Positions 1 to 4,800 of a DNA stretch of 8,145 nt are shown here, in pieces (position 1 is the stretch's first letter; each line of letters starts with the position of its first letter). Source of the stretch: Gallionella sp. GTDB lineage: Bacteria; Pseudomonadota; Gammaproteobacteria; Burkholderiales; Gallionellaceae. Under the pieces are notes generated by a model. The model made no database searches. It saw only the letters and a program-made list of their open reading frames with translations, and was not told the DNA's origin. Position numbers and translations under genes: made by a program. Where the stretch lies: assembly GCA_029850565.1 (NCBI GenBank), contig JARCRR010000194.1:1-8145 (forward strand), read 5' to 3'.

Positions 1-518
1 ATGTGGAGACACCGCTGGGTATGCGCGATCGCACCATGCTTGAGGTGTTGTATGCCAGCGGATTGCGCGTGTCCGAATTGGTCACGTTAAAAGTGGCGCA
101 AGTCAGTCTGGATATGGGCGTGACCCGGGTGATGGGTAAAGGCAGTAAGGAGCGTCTTGTGCCTTTGGGCGAGGAGGCGCTGGATTGGATCAAACGTTAC
201 CTTGGTGATGTGCGCCCTGTATTGCTCGACGGGAAGCTGACCGATGCCTTGTTCGTCACGCAACGCGGGGAAGGCATGACACGCCAGATGTTCTGGTATC
301 TCATCAAGAAGCATGCGAAACAGGGGGGATTGCACAAGCCTCTGTCACCGCACACGCTGCGCCACGCTTTCGCCACGCATTTGCTCAATCACGGTGCGGA
401 CTTGCGCGTGGTGCAGATGTTGCTGGGGCATTCGGATATCTCGACGACGCAGATATACACGCATGTGGCTCGCGAGAGATTGAAGCGGTTGCATTCGCAG
501 CATCATCCGCGAGGATAG
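1..518 (+). CDS. xerD: Tyrosine recombinase XerD, C-terminal part (5' end outside window)
   Basis: XerD works with XerC at the dif site near the replication terminus to resolve chromosome dimers before cell division. About 171 residues are visible, roughly the last 57% of a protein of about 298 residues, so this is the catalytic domain only. All six expected catalytic positions are present, numbered from the codon at base 3: Arg22 in ASGLRVSEL, Lys46 in GKGSKERLVPLG, His117 and Arg120 in SPHTLRHAF, His143 in LLGHSD, and the nucleophile Tyr152 in TQIYTH. The ending QHHPRG is typical of XerD rather than XerC. The frame is open to the left edge, so the GTG at base 3 is an internal Val codon, not a start. 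The tRNA-Ala gene converges on it after 17 bases. This is a housekeeping recombinase, and I see nothing that marks it as a phage or island integrase. Confidence 0.95.
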   Translation, partial: VETPLGMRDRTMLEVLYASGLRVSELVTLKVAQVSLDMGVTRVMGKGSKERLVPLGEEALDWIKRYLGDVRPVLLDGKLTDALFVTQRGEGMTRQMFWYLIKKHAKQGGLHKPLSPHTLRHAFATHLLNHGADLRVVQMLLGHSDISTTQIYTHVARERLKRLHSQHHPRG

Positions 519-535
519 GGCAGAGAAATTTGATT

Positions 536-611
536 TGGTGGAGGTGATCAGGATCGAACTGACGGCCTTCTGATTGCGAACCAGACGCTCTCCCAACTGA
601 GCTACACCCCC
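536..611 (-). tRNA. tRNA-Ala (anticodon CGC)
   Basis: The reverse complement folds into a complete 76-nt cloverleaf. The acceptor stem GGGGGTG pairs with CACCTCC and contains the G3:U70 wobble pair, the main identity element for alanyl-tRNA synthetase. The D arm is GCTC-AGTTGGGA-GAGC. The anticodon arm is TCTGG-TTCGCAA-TCAGA, which places CGC at positions 34-36, a match to the GCG alanine codon. The variable loop has five bases and the T arm is GTCAG-TTCGATC-CTGAT. The CCA end is encoded. E. coli lacks this isoacceptor and reads GCG with its UGC tRNA, so this gene adds a dedicated GCG reader. The gene converges on xerD, and I see no strong terminator between them. Confidence 0.97.
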
Positions 612-622
612 ACGGCTGGCGC

Positions 623-651
623 ATCGTAAATCCAAACTATCCGCTTGGAAA
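623..651 (-). promoter_or_regulatory. Probable sigma-70 promoter of tRNA-Ala
   Basis: On the minus strand a TTTCCA box (646-651, 4/6 match to TTGACA) and a TACGAT box (623-628, 4/6 match to TATAAT) are separated by exactly 17 bases. The bases after the -10 are GCGCCAGCC, a GC-rich discriminator typical of stable-RNA promoters under stringent control. The mature tRNA 5' end follows 11 bases after the -10, which leaves a short 5' leader for RNase P to remove. The match to consensus is modest. Confidence 0.45.
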
Positions 652-664
652 GAGGACGGTAAGG

Positions 665-693
665 TTTCTAAAAGGGCGATTTCCTGCAATAAT
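665..693 (+). promoter_or_regulatory. Probable sigma-70 promoter of rpiA
   Basis: A TTTCTA box (665-670, 3/6) and an AATAAT box (688-693, 5/6) are separated by 17 bases. Transcription would begin near 700, about 30 bases before the rpiA start codon. It stands back to back with the probable tRNA-Ala promoter, with 13 bases between the two -35 boxes. The -35 box is weak, so the assignment rests mainly on the -10 box and the spacing. Confidence 0.4.
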
Positions 694-731
694 CCGCGCA
701 CGAAACAATATTACCGAATCGGGGAAACAAC

Positions 732-1397
732 ATGGCAATGACTCAAGACGATATGAAACGCGCAGTCGCCCAAGCGGCGATTACTTATGTGCCTAATGAC
801 TGTATCGTGGGCGTGGGCACAGGCTCGACAGCCAACTTCTTCATTGATGAGCTTGCCAAGATCAAAGGCAAAATCCGTGGCGCAGTCGCCAGCTCCGAAG
901 CATCGGCTAAACGTCTGCAAGGGCATGGCATCGAAGTGTTGTCGCTGAATGACGCGGATGATCTGCCTGTCTATGTGGATGGCGCCGACGAGATCACCAA
1001 GCATATGCACATGGTCAAAGGCGGCGGCGGTGCGTTGACGCGCGAAAAGATCGTGGCGGCCGCCAGCAAGAAATTCATCTGTGTGTGCGACGAAAGCAAG
1101 CTGGTGGACGTATTGGGCAAGTTCCCGCTGCCTATCGAAGTCATCCCGATGGCGCGTAGCTACATCGCGCGTGAAGTCGTGAAATTGGGAGGTCAGCCGA
1201 AATTACGTGAGGGTTTCATCACAGACAACGGCAATATCATCCTTGATGTGCACAATCTGCAGATCATGAATCCGGTTGAATTGGAAACCCTGTTGAACCA
1301 TTTGCCCGGCGTGGTGACCAATGGTTTGTTCGCGCGTCGCGGTGCAGATGTTCTGTTGTTGGGAACGCCGAACGGCGTGAAGACGCTCACAGCTTGA
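732..1397 (+). CDS. rpiA: Ribose-5-phosphate isomerase A
   Basis: RpiA interconverts ribose 5-phosphate and ribulose 5-phosphate in the non-oxidative pentose phosphate pathway, supplying ribose for nucleotides such as those made by PurH at the other end of the window. The 221-residue product matches the usual length (E. coli 219). The family motifs are all present: GVGTGSTA (residues 27-34) binds the phosphate, YVDGADE (81-87) carries the catalytic aspartates Asp83 and Asp86, and VKGGGGALTREK (95-106) carries Lys96 and the general base Glu105. GKFPLPVEVIPMAR-like and TDNGN-ILDVH motifs follow. The ATG at 732 is preferred because GGGGA at 721-725 is a Shine-Dalgarno sequence 6 bases upstream. 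A second ATG at 738 would leave 12 bases. The gene probably has its own promoter. phoU follows after 69 bases. Confidence 0.97.
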   Translation: MAMTQDDMKRAVAQAAITYVPNDCIVGVGTGSTANFFIDELAKIKGKIRGAVASSEASAKRLQGHGIEVLSLNDADDLPVYVDGADEITKHMHMVKGGGGALTREKIVAAASKKFICVCDESKLVDVLGKFPLPIEVIPMARSYIAREVVKLGGQPKLREGFITDNGNIILDVHNLQIMNPVELETLLNHLPGVVTNGLFARRGADVLLLGTPNGVKTLTA

Positions 1398-1401
1398 AGG
1401 G

Positions 1402-1420
1402 TTGTCACAAAAACTTAACG
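1402..1420 (+). promoter_or_regulatory. Weak candidate Pho box upstream of phoU
   Basis: PhoB binds two 7-base direct repeats close to CTGTCAT separated by an A-rich 4-base spacer. Here TTGTCAC followed by AAAA gives a first half-site and spacer that match well, since TTGTCAC also occurs as a half-site in E. coli phoA. The second half-site, ACTTAAC, is poor, and the whole 19-base block matches the consensus at about 11 positions. It lies 46 bases before the phoU start, a reasonable position. I could not find a convincing -10 box to go with it. No phoB or phoR is visible. Confidence 0.25.
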
Positions 1421-1466
1421 ACGAGCCGATAGCATCCGTCATTTGCAATGATATTAAGGAAATACC

Positions 1467-2174
1467 ATGGTCAGCAGCGAACATACCTCCAAGCAATTCG
1501 ACACCGAACTGGAAGCCGTGCGCGCGCGCGTGTTGCAGATGGGCGGCTTGGTCGAGAGCCAGATCAAACTGGCAGTCGAGTCATTGACTACCGGTGACGT
1601 GGGACTGATGAACCGGGTCATCGAGAACGATCACAGCGTGAATGCGATGGAAGTCGAGATCGATGAAAGCTGCAATCGCATCTTGGTACGTCGCCAACCT
1701 GCGGCCGGTGATCTGCGGCTGGTGATGACCGTCATCAAGACCATCACCGATCTGGAGCGTATCGGCGATGAGGCGGAGAAGATCGCGCGTATGGCGAAAT
1801 TGTTGTCGCAAAAAGAACGTCTGCATCTCCCGCGTTACAACGAGATCAAGCACGCGGCAGATATCGCCTTGGACATGCTGCGCAAATCTTTGGATTCGTT
1901 CGCACGACTGGATTTGAATGTGGCAGCGCAGGTGGTGCGTCAGGATGAGCAAGTGGATGAGGAGTTTCGCGCCATCATGCGCTATCTCATCACCTTCATG
2001 ATGGAAGACCCGCGCACCATTTCCACTTCGCTGGAGATCCTGTTCGTTGCAAAAGCCATCGAGCGTATCGGTGACCACGCCAAAAACATGTCCGAGTATG
2101 TGGTATACATGGTCAAAGGGCGCGATGTGCGTCACGTGACCGTGGAAGAGATCGAGCGCGAAGTCCAGCAGTAA
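1467..2174 (+). CDS. phoU: Phosphate signalling regulator PhoU
   Basis: PhoU is a cytoplasmic, membrane-associated regulator that couples the PstSCAB phosphate transporter to the PhoR/PhoB two-component system and keeps the Pho regulon off when phosphate is plentiful. The 235-residue product has the usual length and the two-fold PhoU repeat of three-helix bundles. The metal-binding E-x-x-x-D motif occurs once in each repeat, within ERIGDEAEKIA (Glu97, Asp101) and ERIGDHAKNM (Glu199, Asp203). RRQPAAGDLR (75-84) is another family signature. The ATG at 1467 has AAGGA at 1456-1460, six bases upstream. No pst or phoB/phoR gene is adjacent. Its partner here is the Ppx/GppA gene, which starts six bases after the phoU stop and is very likely co-transcribed. 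This links phosphate sensing with polyphosphate turnover. Confidence 0.96.
   Translation: MVSSEHTSKQFDTELEAVRARVLQMGGLVESQIKLAVESLTTGDVGLMNRVIENDHSVNAMEVEIDESCNRILVRRQPAAGDLRLVMTVIKTITDLERIGDEAEKIARMAKLLSQKERLHLPRYNEIKHAADIALDMLRKSLDSFARLDLNVAAQVVRQDEQVDEEFRAIMRYLITFMMEDPRTISTSLEILFVAKAIERIGDHAKNMSEYVVYMVKGRDVRHVTVEEIEREVQQ
1518..1533. repeat. Alternating purine-pyrimidine GC tract inside phoU
   Basis: Sixteen bases alternate strictly between purine and pyrimidine, with a run of five CG dinucleotides at the core. The tract codes for Val-Arg-Ala-Arg-Val near the N terminus of PhoU. Such tracts can adopt Z-DNA under negative supercoiling and are prone to slippage. Here it may simply reflect the codons for Arg and Ala in a GC-rich genome. 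Confidence 0.6.
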
Positions 2175-2180
2175 ATCCCC

Positions 2181-3659
2181 GTGCAACAACAACCACTCCT
2201 TGCGGCAGTCGATCTGGGGTCGAACAGTTTTCGACTCCAGATCGCGCGAGTGGTGGATGACCAGCTCTACATGCTGGATGGTCTGCGTGAGGCGGTGCGG
2301 CTGGCCGCGGGCTTGGATGAAGACAAGCGCCTAGATCAAGCGGCTCAACAACGCGGTTTATCTTGCCTGCAAAAATTCGGGGAGCGCCTGCGTGGTCTGC
2401 CACCCGAAGCGGTGCGTGCGGTGGGCACCAATTCGCTGCGCGTCGCCAAGAATGCACCGGAATTCCTGAAACAAGCCGAGGCTGCACTCGGTTTCCCCAT
2501 CGAGGTCATTGCCGGCCGGGAGGAAGCACGCCTGATCTACTTGGGTGTCGCACAAGGATTGCCGCGTACCGATGAACGCCGTATGGTGATGGACATCGGC
2601 GGCGGTTCGACCGAATTCATCATCGGCCAAGGATTGCAACCCGCACATCTGGAAAGTCTCTACATGGGCTGTGTCAGTTTCAGTGCGCGCTATTTCGCCG
2701 ATGGCAAGATATCCAAGTCCAATCTCAAACAAGCTGAGTTTGCGGCACGTAACGAGTTGCAGACCATCGTCGCTGATTACACCAGCGGTCATTGGGATGT
2801 GGCGATGGGCTCATCGGGCAGTGCGCGTGTCATCTGCGACATCTTGGAGCAGAACGGTTACAGCGATGGCGGCATCACTCGCGAAGGACTTGAAAAGTTG
2901 CGCGCGCAACTGCTCAAAGCGGGTGATGTGAACAAGCTCGATCTGCTTGGTTTGAAGCCGGACCGCATCCCTGTGTTGCCGGGCGGTTTCGCCATCATGT
3001 ATGCGGCATTCTGCGAACTCGGTATTACGCGCATGCAACCCGCCTTGGGCGCTTTGCGTGAAGGCGTGCTGTATGACTTGCATGGTCGCTTCACTCACAA
3101 CGATATGCGCGAAGCGACAGTGCAGCAATTCATGCGTCGCTATCATGTGGCGCCCAAACAAGCGAAGCGTGTCGCCGATCTGTCGGCCTCACTTGCGCGA
3201 CAGTTCCTGGAGGATCAGTTCGACGAAGCCACCATGCATTATCTGCAATGGGCAGCCAAACTGCACGAGATCGGCATCAGCGTGGCGCACAGCGGTTACC
3301 ACAAACACTCTGCTTATATCCTCGCCAATGCGGACATGCCGGGTTTCTCCAAAAAAGAGCAGAGCCGTTTGAGTATGCTTACCTTGGCGCATCGTGGCGG
3401 ATTGGAGAAGGTGCGCGCACAATTGCGTGAGCCGAAAGATATGGCATTGGTCATGTCGCTGCGCTTGGCGACCTTGTTCTGCCGCAATCGTAGCGGTGTC
3501 GAACTGCCAGGGATGACAGGGCGTTTCAGTGGAACGAAATTCCACCTTTCATTAGAGAGAGGCTGGCTGATACAGAATCCATTGAGCGAGACTGCCTTGC
3601 AGGAAGAGGCGGGGCAGTGGAATGAGTTGGGTGTCAGCGTGCAAATAGGCGAAGCCTGA
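2181..3659 (+). CDS. ppx: Exopolyphosphatase / pppGpp phosphohydrolase (Ppx/GppA family)
   Basis: Enzymes of this family remove terminal phosphate from inorganic polyphosphate (Ppx) or convert pppGpp to ppGpp (GppA). The 492-residue product falls near E. coli GppA (494) and Ppx (513). The N-terminal actin-like ATPase fold shows DLGSNSFRL (11-19) and DIGGGSTEF (138-146), the two phosphate-binding loops. REEARLIYLG (113 onward) holds the candidate catalytic glutamate. The C-terminal half has an HD-like helical domain with KLHEIGISVAHSGYHKHSAY. The start is GTG at 2181. It is the only possible start between the in-frame phoU stop and the DLGSNSF loop, apart from two non-start codons. No clear Shine-Dalgarno precedes it, so translational coupling to phoU is likely. 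Pairing with phoU favours Ppx over GppA, but sequence motifs alone do not decide this. Confidence 0.93.
   Translation: MQQQPLLAAVDLGSNSFRLQIARVVDDQLYMLDGLREAVRLAAGLDEDKRLDQAAQQRGLSCLQKFGERLRGLPPEAVRAVGTNSLRVAKNAPEFLKQAEAALGFPIEVIAGREEARLIYLGVAQGLPRTDERRMVMDIGGGSTEFIIGQGLQPAHLESLYMGCVSFSARYFADGKISKSNLKQAEFAARNELQTIVADYTSGHWDVAMGSSGSARVICDILEQNGYSDGGITREGLEKLRAQLLKAGDVNKLDLLGLKPDRIPVLPGGFAIMYAAFCELGITRMQPALGALREGVLYDLHGRFTHNDMREATVQQFMRRYHVAPKQAKRVADLSASLARQFLEDQFDEATMHYLQWAAKLHEIGISVAHSGYHKHSAYILANADMPGFSKKEQSRLSMLTLAHRGGLEKVRAQLREPKDMALVMSLRLATLFCRNRSGVELPGMTGRFSGTKFHLSLERGWLIQNPLSETALQEEAGQWNELGVSVQIGEA
2896..2911. repeat. Perfect 16-base palindrome inside ppx
   Basis: AGTTGCGCGCGCAACT equals its own reverse complement over all 16 bases. 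It is coding sequence for Lys-Leu-Arg-Ala-Gln-Leu within the middle of the Ppx/GppA gene. It has no loop, so it is more like a protein-binding or cruciform site than an RNA hairpin. No known operator is recognised. Confidence 0.6.
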
Positions 3660-3679
3660 CCCTTGTTGTGTTGAATCCT

Positions 3680-3695
3680 GTCCGGGTTCCCGGAC
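3680..3695 (+). terminator. Hairpin after ppx, possible terminator
   Basis: GTCCGG-GTTC-CCGGAC forms a perfect 6-bp GC-rich stem with a 4-base loop, 20 bases after the ppx stop. The following bases GTTCTATA are only modestly T-rich, so an intrinsic terminator would be weak. The 3' arm overlaps the -35 position of the probable rnpB promoter, so it could instead be a binding site or an RNA stabiliser at the end of the phoU-ppx message. Confidence 0.45.
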
Positions 3696-3719
3696 GTTCT
3701 ATACCCCACATGCTAAACT
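3691..3719 (+). promoter_or_regulatory. Probable extended -10 promoter of rnpB
   Basis: TGC-TAAACT (3711-3719) is an extended -10 element, with TAAACT matching TATAAT at four of six bases. It ends 7 bases before G3727, the expected first base of mature RNase P RNA, which fits direct initiation at the mature 5' end. The -35 position 17 bases upstream (CGGACG, 3691-3696) keeps only the GAC core. A weak -35 is common when the extended TG motif is present. Confidence 0.5.
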
Positions 3720-3726
3720 CCACCAT

Positions 3727-4077
3727 GAAGCTGGCTAGACAGTCGCTGCGTGCCTCGTTGCACGGAGAGGAAAGTCCGGGCTCCACAGAGCAAGATGCCG
3801 GTTAACGACCGGACGCCGTGAGGCGATGGAAAGTGCCACAGAAAATACACCGCCTAAGTTCTTTCGGGAAACGGTAAGGTTGAAATGGCGAGGTAAGAGC
3901 TCACCGCGCTGGTGGCAACATCAGTGGCAGGGTAAACCCCATCTGGAGCAAGACCAAATAGGCAAGCTATGGCGCGGCTCGCGTCGCTTGCGGGTAGGTT
4001 GCTTGAGCGTCAGGTAACGAAACGCCTAGAGGAATGACTGTCCACGACAGAACCCGGCTTACCGGCCAGCTTCACCT
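3727..4077 (+). ncRNA. rnpB: RNase P RNA (bacterial class A)
   Basis: This is the catalytic RNA of RNase P, which cuts 5' leaders from precursor tRNAs, including the tRNA-Ala of this window. The ends pair as helix P1: GAAGCTGGC (3727-3735) with GCCAGCTTC (4065-4073). The universally conserved block GAGGAAAGTCCGGGCTCC lies at 3767-3784, and its CCGGG pairs with CCCGG at 4053-4057 to form P4. Other class A landmarks are GGTAAGAGCTCACCGCG, the block ending GAGCAAGACCAAATAGG, a P16-type stem GCAAGC/GCTTGC (3962-3967 with 3986-3991), GGGTAGG, and GAATGACTGTCCACGACAG. At about 351 nt it is shorter than E. coli M1 RNA (377), mainly because the P3 region is a short CGTGC/GCACG stem and the P12 region is small. 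The 3' end is placed at the conserved TTCACCT. A T5 run follows at 4079-4083. The end overlaps the convergent dsbC-like gene. Confidence 0.97.
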
Positions 4078-4779
4078 GTTTTTATTCAGCGCCTCTTCCA
4101 ATTGTGCCGCCGGCATATAGCCTGGGTTGATCACGCCGTTGGCGAAGATCAGTGCGGGCGTGCCGTTCACTTTCAACTTTGCGCCGAGTTGGCGCACTTT
4201 TTCTGTTCCTGTTTGGCATTTCCCAGTTGCCGGTGTCACGCCATTCAGCATCATTTCGTCCCATGCCTTCACTTTGTCCGCACTGCACAATACGCCTTGC
4301 ACCTTTTCAGCCGAGCCTTCGAAGATGGGGTAGAGGAACAGATACAAGGTGACGTTCGTCACGTCTTGCAACTCATGCTCCAACTTCTTGCAATAACCGC
4401 AATTCGGATCGGTGAAATAGGCCATCTTGCGGTTGCCATCGCCTTTCACTTTTTTCACGGCAAGGTCGAGCGGCAGCTTGTTGAAATCGACAGCGAACAG
4501 TTGGCGTGATCGCGCTTCTGTGACATTGCGCCGCATCTTAAGATCGAACATATTGCCGTCGATGAGGTATTGCACCGATTTGTCGGTGTAGAAGATATGG
4601 TCGCCCGTCACCACTTCATACAGGCCGACGATGGGCGTTCTGTTCACCTGCGAAACGGGGCCAATGAGTTGCTCATAGTTCTTTTGCAGATTGGCTTTGA
4701 TGGTCGCGGCAGTCTTGTCTTCTTCGGCAGCGTGCGCGAGTGAAACAGTGAGTAGCAATACAAGCAGTGATCTAAGCAT
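4072..4779 (-). CDS. dsbC: Periplasmic thiol:disulfide interchange protein, DsbC type
   Basis: DsbC is a periplasmic dimeric isomerase that reshuffles wrong disulfides and is kept reduced by DsbD. The 235-residue product has a hydrophobic signal peptide with probable cleavage after Ala-His-Ala (residue 17), then a DsbC N-terminal dimerisation domain and a thioredoxin-fold catalytic domain. The active site is CGYC (Cys127, Cys130), identical to E. coli DsbC. A second cysteine pair, Cys165 and Cys188, fits the structural disulfide. The cis-proline is Pro208 in NGTPAL, followed by NGVINPGYMP. The ATG at 4779 is chosen because AAGGA lies 8 bases upstream and it gives a normal signal peptide. A TTG seven codons earlier has no such support. 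The gene follows the FAD hydroxylase by 21 bases on the same strand. Its TGA stop lies inside the rnpB 3' end. DsbG is the alternative, but the CGYC motif favours DsbC. Confidence 0.9.
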   Translation of the reverse strand: MLRSLLVLLLTVSLAHAAEEDKTAATIKANLQKNYEQLIGPVSQVNRTPIVGLYEVVTGDHIFYTDKSVQYLIDGNMFDLKMRRNVTEARSRQLFAVDFNKLPLDLAVKKVKGDGNRKMAYFTDPNCGYCKKLEHELQDVTNVTLYLFLYPIFEGSAEKVQGVLCSADKVKAWDEMMLNGVTPATGKCQTGTEKVRQLGAKLKVNGTPALIFANGVINPGYMPAAQLEEALNKNR

Positions 4780-4800
4780 GAACAAAGTCCTTAGGTGCAA

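Noticed and set aside
24..31. GCGATCGC octamer resembling the cyanobacterial HIP1 repeat
   Set aside because: I noticed it only inside xerD coding sequence, and nothing else in the window suggests a cyanobacterium.
505..516. ATCC-GCGA-GGAT hairpin at the xerD stop as a terminator
   Set aside because: The stem has only four pairs and no T run follows on either strand.
1..611. Integrase beside a tRNA as the edge of a genomic island
   Set aside because: The recombinase is XerD by its QHHPRG ending and motif set. No direct repeat of the tRNA 3' end or cargo genes are seen, and neighbours are housekeeping genes.
345..701. Minus-strand open frames of 118 and 79 codons across the tRNA
   Set aside because: Both are translations of the tRNA-Ala gene and the antisense of xerD. 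The peptide stretches resembling VAQLGERLV and GCSSVGRAS are well-known false translations of tRNA genes.
1581..2192. 203-codon minus-strand open frame
   Set aside because: Antisense shadow of phoU with no recognisable motif.
3826..4017. 63-codon open frame on the plus strand
   Set aside because: It lies entirely inside rnpB and reads through conserved RNase P RNA blocks.
4780..4800. TTG start giving the DsbC-like protein seven more residues
   Set aside because: The Shine-Dalgarno AAGGA lies inside that extension and fits the ATG at 4779, which also gives a standard signal peptide.
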